A DNA stretch of 64,000 bases. Origin: Bradyrhizobium sp. CB1717 (GTDB lineage: Bacteria; Pseudomonadota; Alphaproteobacteria; Rhizobiales; Xanthobacteraceae). The stretch spans positions 744,001 to 808,000 of the forward strand of contig NZ_CP121666.1 in the NCBI RefSeq assembly GCF_029714325.1, read 5' to 3'. The translations under genes were made by a program, and so were the position numbers. Below are positions 16,289-27,201 of this stretch, one piece after another (position 1 is the stretch's first letter; each line of letters opens with the position of its first letter). The notes beneath the pieces are model-generated. The model was not told the DNA's origin and did no database searches. It worked only from the letters and a program-made list of their open reading frames with translations.

Positions 16289-17518
16289 ATGAAAAATTCT
16301 GGCGAGCTCTACCTCTCCGCCCGGGAAGCCGCCGCCGAGCTCGCGATCTCGCCGGCCACGCTCTACGCCTATGTCAGCCGCGGCCTGATCCGCTCCGAGC
16401 CGACGCCGGACTCGCGGAAAAACCGCTACCGCGCCGAGGACGTCCGCGCTCTGAAAGAGCGCCGGGTGCCCTCGCCGGAGCCGCGCGGCCTGCGCAGTTT
16501 TGATGCCGACCTGCCGGTGATGGACACCGAGATTTCGACCATCACCGAGGACGGCGCGATCTATCGCGGTGTGAACTGCGTCGATCTCGCCGAGAACGAC
16601 ACGCTGGAGCACACCGCGACGCTGCTCTGGGACGTCTCAGGCGTCGATCCGTTCGCGCCGGACAATCAGCCCGTGATGTCCGATGAGATGCGCGCGATCA
16701 CGGAAGCCGCGCGCCGCGCCGCGCCGATCGATCGCGCCATCGCTGTGCTGGCGCTCGCATCTAGCGCCGATCCCCGCGCCTTCACCCGCGCGCATGATGG
16801 ACGGGCGATGGTCGGTGCGCGCATTGTCCGCCTCCTGGTCGCGACCATGCTCAATGCGGAGACGTCTGCCGAGCCGTTGCACCAGCAGATCGCCAGAGCC
16901 TGGGCGCCCGACAACAGGCATGCGCCCGATCTCATCCGCCGCGCGCTGGTTCTGCTCGCGGAGCATGAATTGAACGCGTCCACCTTCACCGCGCGCTGCG
17001 CGGCCTCGACCGGCCTCAATCTTTATGATTCCGTCATCGCCGGTCTCGCCGCACTGAAGGGGCCGAAGCATGGCGGTGCCGGCGTGCTCGCATCGCAGCT
17101 CGTCAAGACACTGGTGGATCGCGACGTCGAGCCCATGGTCCGCGAACGCGTCGCGCTCGGCGAACGCTTTCCGGGCTTCGGCCACGGCGTCTACAAGCGC
17201 GGCGACCGGCGCGCGCAGTCGCTGCTCAATGCGCTCTCTCGCGCCGGCGCACCGCGAAAATTCACGCGCGAAGTGCCTGAAAGGATCGCGGAGGCGACCG
17301 GCGAACTCGTCAACATCGACTACGCGCTTGCGGTGCTCGTGCACGCGCTACGCCTGCCTGGAGGCAGCGAGCTTGCGCTGTTCGCAATGGCCCGCAGCGT
17401 CGGCTGGATTGCGCATGCCAGCGAGCAGTTGCAGTTCGGGAAGTTGATTAGGCCAAGGGCGCGCTATGTGGGACCTGCGCCGGGGCGGAGGGCGGGCGCT
17501 ACGCCGCTGAAGGGCTAA
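16289..17518 (+). CDS. Citrate synthase homologue with N-terminal helix-turn-helix domain
   Basis: A 409-residue protein joining two modules. Residues 8-55 form a MerR/excisionase-like winged HTH ('LSAREAAAELAISPATLYAY', then 'SRKNRYRAEDV'). Residues 70-409 form a citrate-synthase domain with both His ('GPKHGGAG', His261; 'GFGHGVYKRGDRRA', His299) and the Asp in 'NIDYALAVL' (Asp344) intact, so it may be catalytic. The fusion suggests a DNA-binding enzyme that senses its substrate or product. It stands divergent from another citrate synthase gene with an inverted-repeat operator between. The ATG at 16289 has no room for a ribosome-binding site beyond the operator, so the mRNA may be leaderless or nearly so. 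Confidence 0.88.
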   Translation: MKNSGELYLSAREAAAELAISPATLYAYVSRGLIRSEPTPDSRKNRYRAEDVRALKERRVPSPEPRGLRSFDADLPVMDTEISTITEDGAIYRGVNCVDLAENDTLEHTATLLWDVSGVDPFAPDNQPVMSDEMRAITEAARRAAPIDRAIAVLALASSADPRAFTRAHDGRAMVGARIVRLLVATMLNAETSAEPLHQQIARAWAPDNRHAPDLIRRALVLLAEHELNASTFTARCAASTGLNLYDSVIAGLAALKGPKHGGAGVLASQLVKTLVDRDVEPMVRERVALGERFPGFGHGVYKRGDRRAQSLLNALSRAGAPRKFTREVPERIAEATGELVNIDYALAVLVHALRLPGGSELALFAMARSVGWIAHASEQLQFGKLIRPRARYVGPAPGRRAGATPLKG

Positions 17519-17548
17519 GGGGGGCACCCATAAGTCCGCGAGCGAACC

Positions 17549-18520
17549 TCAAGGCTTCGGCCCTTTCGGAGTCCCCGACCTTGGGGTCTTAGTAAATACG
17601 TCGTCCCACGGCGGATCCGGCGGAAAAACCTCACCCAGGAACGCGACGAAGGCCTTCACGTTTGGATTGCCTCGACGGCTTTCCGGCCATAACGCGGTGA
17701 TGCTGGTTCTAGGGACGACGAAATCTTGCAGGACGGGTACGAGTTCGTTGCGTCTGACATAAGGAGCTGCGACGAAAGTCGGCGTAACACCGATGCCACC
17801 GCCCGACGCAATGACGGTGGCCACAGCCTCGCTAACATCGGCGATGATGGCCGCGTCGGGCATGATCTCGACCAGGCGGTCGCCGATGAGGAAGGGCCAG
17901 CGAAATGTCTGGCCCGAACTCTGGAAGCGAAAGTTCACACAGTCATGGTTGACCAGTTCGTCGGGATGGATCGGCGTGCCGCGCCGGGCCAGATAGTCGG
18001 GGGAAGCGAAGGCGCAGATGCGGTGCGGCGCGAGTTGACGTGAGATCAGTCTGGAATCCGCGAGATCGCCGACGCGGATCGCGACATCGATGCCCTCTTC
18101 GATCAGATCAACGTAGCGGTCGCCGATCCGCAACTCGATCATGAGCTTTGGATAGCGCTGTCGAAAGCGTGGCAGGGCCGGCGAGAGAATGTTCACGCCG
18201 ATAGGTAGCGGCGCGGCGATCCTCAGTGTGCCCGCAGGTTCGGAACGCGCCGCCACCGCCGCTTGCTCGATCGCGTCCGCCTCGCGCAAAAGCCGCAGCG
18301 TCCGCTCGTGCAGGTCCCGCCCCTCCGGCGTCAGAGTGAGCGAGCGCGTCGTACGGCTGAACAGGCGCAGGCCGAGGTGCTGCTCCAGCCGTTGCACGCT
18401 CTTGCTGATCGCAGATGGCGAGACACCAAGTGCACGCGCGGCGGCTGAATAGCTGCCAAGGGAGCCGGAGCGGGCAAACGCGATGAGGCCGGTCAGTCGA
18501 TCGAGGGCGATTTGTGCCAT
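17549..18520 (-). CDS. LysR-family transcriptional regulator
   Basis: A 323-residue regulator. The N-terminal winged HTH ('[20 protein letters not shown]', about residues 22-42) is followed by '[18 protein letters not shown]' and a type-2 periplasmic-binding-like effector domain ('[20 protein letters not shown]'). It is divergent from an SDR gene; regulators of this family usually control the adjacent divergent gene and themselves. The 93-base gap contains a weak TTTT-N5-AAAA near 18552-18564. Effector unknown. Confidence 0.93.
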   Translation of the reverse strand: MAQIALDRLTGLIAFARSGSLGSYSAAARALGVSPSAISKSVQRLEQHLGLRLFSRTTRSLTLTPEGRDLHERTLRLLREADAIEQAAVAARSEPAGTLRIAAPLPIGVNILSPALPRFRQRYPKLMIELRIGDRYVDLIEEGIDVAIRVGDLADSRLISRQLAPHRICAFASPDYLARRGTPIHPDELVNHDCVNFRFQSSGQTFRWPFLIGDRLVEIMPDAAIIADVSEAVATVIASGGGIGVTPTFVAAPYVRRNELVPVLQDFVVPRTSITALWPESRRGNPNVKAFVAFLGEVFPPDPPWDDVFTKTPRSGTPKGPKP

Positions 18521-18631
18521 GATGGAATAACAAAGCCGAAGATTGGCTCAATTTTCAAGTAAAACTCATTGGCCTAGGTTTCCATTCATCGGCGGCGCGT
18601 TGCGCGCCCGCTCTTGAAAGGACCGACTCCC

Positions 18632-19366
18632 GTGACCGACTCTGCTCCCCAGACCCTCAAATATCGCAACGTCGTCATCTTCGGCGGCACATCCGGCATC
18701 GGTCTGGCTGCCGCGCAGCAGGCCAAAGCGGCGGGCGCCAAGGTTATCGTTATTGGTTACGACCCCGTCGGAGCCGAGCGAGTTGCCGCAGAGAACGGAT
18801 TCGCCGGCTGGCGGGCTGCGGATGTGACCAAGCCTGAGACCATTGCCGCAGCCCTTGCCGACATCCCGCAAGTCGACCATCTCGTTCTGCTTGCGGGCAG
18901 CTTCGTCGCAGGCAAAGTGTTGGAGGCAGATGTCGCCTACCTGCGCCGCGCCTTCGATGAGCGAATTTGGGCGGCCGTGCATGTGTTGCGAAGCCTTGGC
19001 GACCGGCTCGCTGCCGACGGGTCCGTCACGTTCATTTCCGGGGCCTTGGCCGATCGACCCAACGCATATGGCACGTCCGTGCTCGCGGCCGCCTCCGCTG
19101 CGATGGAGGCCTTCGCCCGCGGCCTTGCTCTGGAGCTGGCACCACGCCGCGTGAATACCCTGTCGCCTGGGACGATCGACACCCCGCTCCTCGCACGTAC
19201 GCTTGGCGAGGGCCGTAATGGCTACGTGGCGGCGCTGAATGAAAAGCTTCCGCTGCACCGTGTTGGCACTGCGCAGGAAGCCGGGAATGCCGTGGTCTTC
19301 CTGATGAGCAACGAATTCATGAACGGCGAGACGCTGCATGTCGATGGCGGTGCGCGTCTGGTCTGA
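18632..19366 (+). CDS. SDR family oxidoreductase
   Basis: A 244-residue Rossmann-fold oxidoreductase. The nucleotide motif 'FGGTSGIGLAAAQQAK' is intact, as are 'LLAGSF' and the 'SPGTIDTPL' turn. The usual YxxxK catalytic pair is not seen: 'NAYGTSVLAAASAAMEAF' lacks Lys four residues after Tyr, so it is a divergent SDR. The GTG at 18632 is chosen because GAAAGGA lies 8-14 bases upstream; the TTG at 18614 would place the ribosome site inside the gene. It is the probable target of the divergent LysR. Confidence 0.85.
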   Translation: MTDSAPQTLKYRNVVIFGGTSGIGLAAAQQAKAAGAKVIVIGYDPVGAERVAAENGFAGWRAADVTKPETIAAALADIPQVDHLVLLAGSFVAGKVLEADVAYLRRAFDERIWAAVHVLRSLGDRLAADGSVTFISGALADRPNAYGTSVLAAASAAMEAFARGLALELAPRRVNTLSPGTIDTPLLARTLGEGRNGYVAALNEKLPLHRVGTAQEAGNAVVFLMSNEFMNGETLHVDGGARLV

Positions 19367-19421
19367 TTGCCCCTGTGTCCGCGGCTTTGTTTCCGCGACG
19401 CCGCCCCAATAAGATGAGATT

Positions 19422-19817
19422 ATGAAAGGCCGCGAGATGACGACCGACAATATCGATTTCGACCATCTGCTGCGCTCAAATCTGGAGCGCGTCTTCAACG
19501 AGCGGGACGACGACAAACGTCGAACCGCCATCGCCGAACTGTTCGTTGAGGAGCCCGTCATGTACGAGCCGACGGATATCGTTCAGGGACGGGCAGAAAT
19601 TTCGCGCGTTGCCGCAAACCTTTTGAAGCAGTTCGGGCCGACGTTCCGTTTTATCCCGAACGGCGTCGCTGTCGGGCATCATGGCCTGGCGCATCTAGCT
19701 TGGCACGCAGGGCCCGAGGACGGGCCGGTCGCGGTGACGGGGGCGGATGTGGCCGAAATTGAAGGCGGCAAGATCGCGCGGCTATGGGTGCTACTCAATG
19801 TGCAGAAGAGCAAATAG
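19422..19817 (+). CDS. NTF2-like / SnoaL-like protein
   Basis: A 131-residue protein of the nuclear-transport-factor-2-like fold: an N-terminal helix with 'LLRSNLERVFNERDDDKR', then 'FVEEPVMYEPTDIVQGRAEI' and 'GLAHLAWHAG'. Such small proteins are often ligand-binding or isomerase-like. ATG 19422 or 19437 are both possible; the second (MTTDNIDF) is the more usual family start. It follows the SDR by 55 bases on the same strand, perhaps one unit under the LysR. Confidence 0.75.
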   Translation: MKGREMTTDNIDFDHLLRSNLERVFNERDDDKRRTAIAELFVEEPVMYEPTDIVQGRAEISRVAANLLKQFGPTFRFIPNGVAVGHHGLAHLAWHAGPEDGPVAVTGADVAEIEGGKIARLWVLLNVQKSK

Positions 19818-19828
19818 CGTCGCCGCCT

Positions 19829-20485
19829 CTAGCCCCGCGGCTTTGCCGCCGCGACACCACCGTTCCGCCGGCGATAGATCCAGACCGCCACGCCCCCCAC
19901 GATCGCCACGGCCACCACCGTCAGCATCCAGATATGCTTGCCGACGTGCCCATGGTGGTGCAGCCCGGCATATTCGTGCAGCGCCGTCACCGCCAGCACA
20001 CCCGGCAGCACATGGGCGGGGGCCCAGACCAGGATCGCCGGGATGTTCACCGCATAGAATCTCGCCGGCGCCATTCCCAGCGCGCCGGCGGTAACAGGCA
20101 CGAAGGCCCGGATCGGCGGCACGAAGCGGGCGAAGAACACCGCCCAGGTGCCGAAGCGGTGGAAGAAGGTCTCGCTCTCGGCGACCACGCGGGGATAGTT
20201 GGTCAGCGGCCAGGCGTTGAGGATCTCGCGCTGCCGCCGGTGCCCGATCCAATAGGCCGAGCCGTCGCCGAGCATGGCGCCGAGGGCGGCCGCGAGCAGC
20301 ACCCATGGCAACTTCAGTTCGCCGCCCGGAACAAGGGCGCTCAGCGCCAGGATGATGGTCGAGCCGGGGATCACCGATCCCACCACCGGCACGGCCTCCA
20401 GAAGGGCCGCCAGGAACAGGGTCAGATAGGCCAGCCACGCATGGGCCGAGACGAAGGCAATGAGGGGGTCGAGAAAGGACGTCAC
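19829..20485 (-). CDS. DedA family membrane protein
   Basis: A 218-residue inner-membrane protein. DedA signatures are present: 'LFLAALLEAVPVVGSVIPGS', 'LPWVLLAAALGAMLGDGSAY' and 'ARFVPPIRAFVPVTAG'. DedA proteins flip or scramble lipid carriers and affect membrane charge. The gene is convergent with the NTF2-like gene, 11 bases between stops. A perfect palindrome lies 38 bases upstream of its start. Confidence 0.9.
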   Translation of the reverse strand: MTSFLDPLIAFVSAHAWLAYLTLFLAALLEAVPVVGSVIPGSTIILALSALVPGGELKLPWVLLAAALGAMLGDGSAYWIGHRRQREILNAWPLTNYPRVVAESETFFHRFGTWAVFFARFVPPIRAFVPVTAGALGMAPARFYAVNIPAILVWAPAHVLPGVLAVTALHEYAGLHHHGHVGKHIWMLTVVAVAIVGGVAVWIYRRRNGGVAAAKPRG

Positions 20486-20522
20486 GTCGTCTCTGTGGCG
20501 GGCTGGGGCTTTTCGGTTCGGA

Positions 20523-20538
20523 CCCTACATATGTAGGG
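20523..20538. promoter_or_regulatory. Perfect palindrome upstream of the DedA gene
   Basis: CCCTACATATGTAGGG is a perfect 16-base palindrome, 38 bases before the DedA start on the minus strand. It could be a binding site or an mRNA leader stem. The gap to cobS (about 240 bases) shows no other clear element. Confidence 0.45.
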
Positions 20539-20780
20539 CGAGGCGGCGAAAGTGCCATTTGCGTGGGCAGCCCCGTTACCCCGCCCGAAATTCGAGCGTG
20601 ATTCGCAAGGCAGCCCTCCAAAAACTGCGTTCCTCACCTATCTAAATGAAAAGACAACGGAACTTTGATTGAGGGGCGGGCTTCTGCCGGCACGTTGTCT
20701 CTGATAGGTTCGAAAGTGCACCCAGCCGCAGCCAACGTGCAATAACTGGTCTCGGGATCGCCCGGGGCCTCGGAGGATTG

Positions 20781-21779
20781 ATGACGACCGCCGCCATGTC
20801 CAAAGTTGAGGAAGTTTCCGGTCTGCCCGACATGAAGGTGTCGGTCCGCCAGGTGTTCGGGATCGACAGCGATCTCGAAGTGCCGGCCTATTCCGAAGTC
20901 GATCCTCATGTGCCCGAAGTCGATTCCGACTATCGCTTCGACCGCGCCACCACGCTCGCCATTCTCGCCGGCTTTGCCCGCAACCGCCGCGTGATGGTGA
21001 CCGGCTATCACGGCACCGGTAAATCCACCCATATCGAGCAGGTCGCTGCCCGGCTGAACTGGCCCTGCGTGCGCGTCAACCTCGACAGCCACATCAGCCG
21101 TATCGACCTCGTCGGCAAGGACTCCATCGTGGTCCGCGACGGCAAGCAGGTCACCGAATTCCGCGACGGCATTTTGCCCTGGGCGCTGCAGAACAACGTC
21201 GCGCTGGTGTTCGACGAATACGACGCCGGCCGTCCGGACGTGATGTTCGTGATCCAGCGCGTGCTGGAAGTCTCGGGCCGCCTGACGCTGCTCGACCAGA
21301 ACAAGGTGATCAAGCCGCACCCGGCCTTCCGCCTGTTCGCCACGGCGAATACGGTTGGTCTCGGCGATACCTCGGGCCTCTATCACGGCACCCAGCAGAT
21401 CAACCAGGGCCAGATGGACCGCTGGTCGATCGTCACTACGCTGAACTATCTCAGCCATGACGAGGAAGTCGAGATCGTGCTGGCCAAGGCCAAGCACTAT
21501 CGCACCCAGGAAGGCCGCGACATCGTCAACAAGATGGTCCGCCTTGCCGATCTCACCCGTAACGCCTTCGCCAATGGCGATCTGTCGACGGTGATGAGCC
21601 CGCGCACGGTGATCACCTGGGCGGAAAACTCCGACATCTTCGGCGATATCGGCTTCGCCTTCCGCGTCACCTTCCTCAACAAGTGCGACGAGCTCGAGCG
21701 TCCCCTGGTCGCCGAGTTCTACCAGCGCTGCTTCAATGCGGAGCTGCCGGAATCGGCAGTCAACGTGGCGCTCAGCTAG
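20781..21779 (+). CDS. cobS: Cobaltochelatase subunit CobS
   Basis: A 332-residue AAA+ ATPase of the aerobic cobaltochelatase, which with CobT and CobN inserts cobalt into hydrogenobyrinic acid diamide. Walker A is '[12 protein letters not shown]', Walker B is '[18 protein letters not shown]', with the sensor segment '[14 protein letters not shown]'. The ATG at 20781 follows GGAGGATTG, a good ribosome site; a TTG just before it is not needed. It is the first gene of a set that also has an acetyltransferase and cobT. CobN is not in the window. Confidence 0.96.
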   Translation: MTTAAMSKVEEVSGLPDMKVSVRQVFGIDSDLEVPAYSEVDPHVPEVDSDYRFDRATTLAILAGFARNRRVMVTGYHGTGKSTHIEQVAARLNWPCVRVNLDSHISRIDLVGKDSIVVRDGKQVTEFRDGILPWALQNNVALVFDEYDAGRPDVMFVIQRVLEVSGRLTLLDQNKVIKPHPAFRLFATANTVGLGDTSGLYHGTQQINQGQMDRWSIVTTLNYLSHDEEVEIVLAKAKHYRTQEGRDIVNKMVRLADLTRNAFANGDLSTVMSPRTVITWAENSDIFGDIGFAFRVTFLNKCDELERPLVAEFYQRCFNAELPESAVNVALS

Positions 21780-21782
21780 ACC

Positions 21783-22193
21783 ATGCCAAACATCACCGTC
21801 GAGCGCACCATTGGTACTACCAAGAAGGCTGTGCTCGCCGGGCTCGGCGCTTACAACGACGAGAAGTTTGGGAAGCAGAAGGTCAAGAGCATCGCGGTTT
21901 CGTTGAAGGACGGCCGCAAGATCGTCGGCGGCATCGTCGGGCACCTCTGGTCCACGGTTCTGTTCATCCAGTTTTTCTGGATCGACCAGAAGCAGCGCGG
22001 CAAGGGTCACGGCACGAAGCTGATCGCGGCGATCGAGGACGAGGCACGACGGCTCGGCGCGATCCGGGCTCATGTCGATACGATGAGTTTCCAGGCGCCG
22101 GGTTTCTATCGTTCCTGCGGGTACGATGAATTCGGCACCATCGACGGCTATCCCGGCGGCGTGACGCGCCATTCGTTTACGAAGTCGCTATGA
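21783..22193 (+). CDS. GNAT family N-acetyltransferase
   Basis: A 136-residue acetyltransferase: '[19 protein letters not shown]' is the early strand pair, and '[20 protein letters not shown]' holds the acetyl-CoA binding R/QxxGxG/A loop. It starts 3 bases after cobS and overlaps cobT by 4 bases (ATGA), so it is translated with them. Its link to cobalamin assembly is unknown. Confidence 0.9.
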   Translation: MPNITVERTIGTTKKAVLAGLGAYNDEKFGKQKVKSIAVSLKDGRKIVGGIVGHLWSTVLFIQFFWIDQKQRGKGHGTKLIAAIEDEARRLGAIRAHVDTMSFQAPGFYRSCGYDEFGTIDGYPGGVTRHSFTKSL

Positions 22194-24097
22194 GCACATC
22201 ATCATCAAACTCCAAATTCCGTAGCACCAAGGAAGCGCCGACCGAGCCGTTCAAGCGCTCGGTCGCATCCTGCCTCAAGGCGATCGCGAAATCGCCCGAG
22301 CTCGACGTTTCCTTTGCCGCCGAGCGTCCTGGGCTTGCGCCGGGCAAGGCGCGGCTGCCCGAGCCGGCGCGCAAGATGACCAAGCGTGACGCCGCCATCG
22401 TGCGCGGCCACGCCGATTCCATCGCGCTCAAGATCGCCTGTCACGATCCCAAGGTTCACCGCAAGCTGATGCCCGGCAATCCGCAGGCGCGCGGCGTGTT
22501 CGAGGCGGTGGAGCAGGCGAGGGTCGAGGCGATCGGCGCGCGCCGCATGGCGGGCGTTGCGAAGAACCTCACCGCGATGCTCGACGACCATTTCCATCGC
22601 GGCAAGTTCGACGAGATCACCGACCGCGCCGACGCGCCGCTGGCCGATGCGCTGGCGATGCTGGTGCGCGAGCGCCTCACCGGCATGGCGCCGCCGACGG
22701 CCGCGAAGAAGATGGTCGATCTCTGGCGGCCCATTCTCGAAGACAAGATCGGCAGGCGGCTCGACCGGCTCGACGGCGTGGTCGAGGACCAGGCCAGGTT
22801 CGGCGACGCCGTGCATGATCTGTTGTCGGCGCTCGAGCTCGGCGACGAGCGCAACGCCGACAGCGAGGACGATGAGGACAACGACGAGAACCAGGACGGC
22901 GACAACGATCAGTCCGGCGCCGAAGGCTCGCCCGATTCCGATGCCGCGCAGGAAATGAGCGCCGACCAGGCGCAGGCGAGCTCGGAAGAGATGAGCGAGA
23001 GCGCGATGGAAAGCGCGCAGGCCTCGACCTCCGACACCTTCGACGACGGCGAGCTCGGCGACGACGAGACGCCGGGCGAGGCGACGCGTCCGAACGCGCA
23101 TGGCAGGAACGAGCCGCGCGGGCCGGAATATCACGCCTTCGCGCCGAAGTTCGACGAGGTCATCGCGGCCGAAGATCTCTGCGACCATGACGAGCTGGAG
23201 CGCCTGCGCGCCTATCTCGACAAGCAGCTCGCGCATCTGCAAGGCATCGTCGCCCGCCTCGCCAACCGGCTGCAGCGCCGCCTGATGGCGCAGCAGAACC
23301 GCGCCTGGGAGTTCGATCTCGAAGAGGGCATTTTGGATCCCGCGCGCCTGTCGCGCGTCGTCACCGATCCCTATCACCCGCTGTCCTTCATGCACGAGAA
23401 GGAGGCGACGTTCCGCGACACCGTGGTGACGCTGCTGCTCGACAATTCCGGCTCGATGCGCGGACGCCCGATCACGGTCGCCGCGACCTGCGCCGACATC
23501 CTCGCCCGCACGCTGGAGCGTTGCGGCGTCAAGGTCGAGATCCTCGGCTTCACCACGCGCGCCTGGAAGGGCGGGCAATCGCGTGAGGCGTGGCTTGCCG
23601 CCGGCAAGCCGGCCAATCCCGGCCGTCTCAACGATCTCCGTCACATCATCTACAAGTCCGCCGACGCCCCCTGGCGCCGTGCGCGAAAGAATCTCGGCCT
23701 GATGATGCGCGAGGGTCTCCTCAAGGAGAACATCGACGGCGAGGCGCTGGACTGGGCGCACAAGCGCCTGCTGGCGAGGGCCGAGCAGCGCAAGATCCTG
23801 ATGATGATCTCGGACGGCGCGCCGGTCGACGATTCCACGCTGTCGGTCAATCCCGGCAACTATCTCGAGCGGCACCTGCGCCACATCATCGAGGAGATCG
23901 AGACCCGCTCGCCGGTCGAGCTGATCGCGATCGGCATCGGCCATGACGTCACGCGCTACTACCGCCGCGCGGTGACGATCGTGGATGCCGAAGAACTCGG
24001 CGGCGCCATCACCGAGAAGCTCGCCGAGCTCTTCAGCGAGACCAACACCGCACCAACCCAGCCGGCCGGTCGCCCGCGACGCAAACTGCATTCGTGA
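22190..24097 (+). CDS. cobT: Cobaltochelatase subunit CobT
   Basis: A 635-residue protein. The middle (about 210-320) is a highly acidic linker rich in Asp/Glu/Ser, and the C-terminal third is a von Willebrand A domain with the MIDAS start '[13 protein letters not shown]' and '[12 protein letters not shown]'. CobT forms a two-tier hexamer with CobS that drives CobN. The length and layout are normal for the family. It overlaps the preceding GNAT gene and the following esterase-like gene. Confidence 0.95.
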   Translation: MSTSSSNSKFRSTKEAPTEPFKRSVASCLKAIAKSPELDVSFAAERPGLAPGKARLPEPARKMTKRDAAIVRGHADSIALKIACHDPKVHRKLMPGNPQARGVFEAVEQARVEAIGARRMAGVAKNLTAMLDDHFHRGKFDEITDRADAPLADALAMLVRERLTGMAPPTAAKKMVDLWRPILEDKIGRRLDRLDGVVEDQARFGDAVHDLLSALELGDERNADSEDDEDNDENQDGDNDQSGAEGSPDSDAAQEMSADQAQASSEEMSESAMESAQASTSDTFDDGELGDDETPGEATRPNAHGRNEPRGPEYHAFAPKFDEVIAAEDLCDHDELERLRAYLDKQLAHLQGIVARLANRLQRRLMAQQNRAWEFDLEEGILDPARLSRVVTDPYHPLSFMHEKEATFRDTVVTLLLDNSGSMRGRPITVAATCADILARTLERCGVKVEILGFTTRAWKGGQSREAWLAAGKPANPGRLNDLRHIIYKSADAPWRRARKNLGLMMREGLLKENIDGEALDWAHKRLLARAEQRKILMMISDGAPVDDSTLSVNPGNYLERHLRHIIEEIETRSPVELIAIGIGHDVTRYYRRAVTIVDAEELGGAITEKLAELFSETNTAPTQPAGRPRRKLHS

Positions 24098-25164
24098 GCA
24101 CGCAATCATCCCGCCGCAGCTTTCTTGGCCACGCGGCGGCGGGATTTTCCACTCTCGCGCTCTCGCGCCTCGCGCAGGCGCAAGCCACGACGGAGCCGCC
24201 ACCGCGCCCGCTCCAGGTCGAGCACGCCGTCGCTGAGCCCGTCAGCCTCGAGGTCAATGCACGCCCCATCCCGAATTTCGAGCCGCGCGACCGCTCGCGC
24301 ACGCGCTTCGGCTCGCTGGAGTACCGCAGCGGCCTGGTGCTGACCTCGTCCTTTCGCGGTTTCGGCGGCCTGTCCGGCATCCGGCTCGACGCCAAGGGCG
24401 AGCGCTTCCTCGCGATCTCCGACCAGGGCGGCTGGTTCACCGGCCGCATCCGTTACTCCGGCGGCAAGATGGTCGGGCTCGACGAGGTCGAGGCCGCGCC
24501 GCTGCTGGGCGCGGAGGGGCGGCCGATCACCGAAAAGCGCATGTGGTGGGATTCGGAATCGCTGACGCGCGACGGCAATCTCGTCTATGTCGGGCTCGAG
24601 CGCGTCAACCAGATCCTCCGCTACGATTTTGCCAAAGGCGGCGTCCGCGCCCGCGGCGAGCCGATCCCGGTGCCATCAGGCGTTCGCAAGCTGCCGCACA
24701 ACAAGGGGCTGGAGGCGCTGGTCCTGGTGCCGAAGGGCCAGCCCCTCGCCGGCAGCCTGATCGCGTTCTCCGAGCGCGGGCTCGACGCCGACGGCAACCT
24801 GGTCGCGTTCCTGATCGGTGGCCCCACGCCCGGCCAGTTCAGCGTGCGCCGCACCGAGAAGTTTGACATCAGCGATGCGGTGCTGCTGCCCTCCGGCGAG
24901 CTCCTGATCCTCGAACGCAAATTCTCCTGGTTCACCGGCGTCGACATCCGTATCCGCTCGATCCCCCTGAAATCCATCGCCCCGAACGCGCTGGTCGACG
25001 GCCCCGCGCTGTTCAAGGCCGATCTTGGTCAGGAGATCGACAACATGGAAGGCATCGACGCCCACGTCACGCCGGAAGGCGAGACCGTGCTGACGCTGGT
25101 GTCGGACGACAATTTCTCCATGCTCCAGCGCACCCTGCTGCTGCAGTTCACGCTGGTGGAGTAG
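24094..25164 (+). CDS. Esterase-like / phytase-like domain protein with Tat signal
   Basis: A 356-residue protein starting at GTG 24094, overlapping the cobT stop (GTGA). The N-terminus '[20 protein letters not shown]' is a twin-arginine signal. The mature part belongs to the 'esterase-like activity of phytase' family, a beta-propeller: '[14 protein letters not shown]', '[20 protein letters not shown]', '[20 protein letters not shown]' and '[15 protein letters not shown]'. It is exported folded to the periplasm. Substrate unknown; linkage to cobST is common in this group but unexplained. Confidence 0.87.
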   Translation: MSTQSSRRSFLGHAAAGFSTLALSRLAQAQATTEPPPRPLQVEHAVAEPVSLEVNARPIPNFEPRDRSRTRFGSLEYRSGLVLTSSFRGFGGLSGIRLDAKGERFLAISDQGGWFTGRIRYSGGKMVGLDEVEAAPLLGAEGRPITEKRMWWDSESLTRDGNLVYVGLERVNQILRYDFAKGGVRARGEPIPVPSGVRKLPHNKGLEALVLVPKGQPLAGSLIAFSERGLDADGNLVAFLIGGPTPGQFSVRRTEKFDISDAVLLPSGELLILERKFSWFTGVDIRIRSIPLKSIAPNALVDGPALFKADLGQEIDNMEGIDAHVTPEGETVLTLVSDDNFSMLQRTLLLQFTLVE

Positions 25165-25166
25165 TT

Positions 25167-25225
25167 CTCCGCCGTCGTCCTGGCTCCCGTGCGCAATCGT
25201 GCACTAGGCCAGGACGACGGCGGAG
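25167..25225. terminator. Perfect 18-bp stem behind the phytase-like gene
   Basis: CTCCGCCGTCGTCCTGGC (25167-25184) and its exact complement (25208-25225) surround a 23-base loop that itself has GTGC/GCAC. It starts 3 bases after the stop codon. There is no T-run, so it may be a dispersed repeat acting as an mRNA 3' hairpin rather than a classic terminator. Confidence 0.6.
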
Positions 25226-25369
25226 GGCGGGACAACCACCGTGATCATATGACGCGCGCAATGCATGGCGCCGCGGGCCGCTATGCTGCCCGCGCAACTG
25301 GCAATTCGCGTTTCCGCCACTAAACTTCATGCAATCGCTTTCATCCCTCATCCTGCCGGAACTCCTCGC

Positions 25370-26482
<1,113 letters not shown>

Positions 26483-26529
26483 GGCGTTTCGCGCTGGCGG
26501 AGTATGTGGCGCCGCGCGCCACATAGTCC

Positions 26530-26607
26530 GTCATTGCGAGCGCAGCGAAGCAATCCAGAATCCCTCCGCGGAAAGACTCTGGATTGCTTCGCTGCGCTCG
26601 CAATGAC
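26530..26607. repeat. Dispersed inverted repeat, GTCATTGCGAGCGCAGCGAA family (copy 1)
   Basis: GTCATTGCGAGCGCAGCGAA starts the left arm, which continues to AGCAATCCAGA; TCTGGATTGCTT starts the right arm, ending CGCAATGAC. Nearly perfect stem of about 30 bases with a short loop containing CCGCGG. Further copies at 27656-27733 and 59527-59604. Together with the flanking bases it fills the gap behind the oxidoreductase gene. Confidence 0.85.
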
Positions 26608-26747
26608 GATGGGAGAGAGGCGTGCGCTACACGCCTAGGTCGGATCCCCGCAAGAGTTACCCCTCACGCATCCGTAACTCCCTCAACCTTCCACGCACCC
26701 CGAAACTGGCCTAACCTCTCGGCATCAACGCCTCACGGAGGCCGGCC

Positions 26748-27155
26748 ATGCGGTTTGGTGTTCGCAAGACTGCCCACGTGTTCGAGCGCGTGGGCCTCGC
26801 GATGGCGGGGGCCGCGTGCGGGCTGTTCGTCGGCGCCTATGTCGGATCGGCGATCGCGCCGCTGACGACGCAGGGGTTCCTGCTGCTGATGATGCTGCTC
26901 GGCGCTGTCGGCTTCTATCTCGGCATCGACACGCCGCAGCTGCCGTTCGACGACGCCCACAGCAGCATCGACGCCGCGGAATTGCTGAGCTCGGCCGGCA
27001 CGCTCTGCGCCACGCTCACCGCGCTCGCCTCCGTCGCCGTCATCGTGCTCCGCCTCGACCCGCACCTGGCCTGGACCTGGCTCGCCTTGCTCGGCTGGAC
27101 CGGCGGCGTCGCCATGCAGATCGTCGCCGGCGCAAAAGCGCGGATGCGGAAGTAG
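26748..27155 (+). CDS. Hypothetical membrane protein (135 residues)
   Basis: Four hydrophobic stretches at about residues 17-37, 42-60, 80-98 and 107-126 suggest a small integral membrane protein; 'HSSIDAAELLSSAGTLCATL' lies before the third. Starts ATG 26748, after GGAGG (26738-26742). I do not recognise a family beyond conserved rhizobial membrane protein. It is convergent with the PilZ gene. Confidence 0.75.
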   Translation: MRFGVRKTAHVFERVGLAMAGAACGLFVGAYVGSAIAPLTTQGFLLLMMLLGAVGFYLGIDTPQLPFDDAHSSIDAAELLSSAGTLCATLTALASVAVIVLRLDPHLAWTWLALLGWTGGVAMQIVAGAKARMRK

Positions 27156-27160
27156 CCCTC

Positions 27161-27181
27161 TTACCCTCCAGGGGAGGGTAA
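27161..27181. terminator. Hairpin between convergent genes
   Basis: TTACCCTCC (27161-27169) pairs with GGAGGGTAA (27173-27181). It lies between the stops of the membrane protein and PilZ genes. No T-run follows; it resembles the ends of the long repeat at 41162-41345. Confidence 0.5.
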
Positions 27182-27201
27182 GCAGGCAGCGCACCAATCG
27201 C

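Noticed and set aside
20540..20780. Possible cobalamin riboswitch before cobS
   Set aside because: No B12-box-like conserved core was recognised in the about 240 bases before cobS.
22205..24202. Open frame of over 600 codons opposite cobT
   Set aside because: Composition is that of a reverse complement of a coding gene and no motifs are present.
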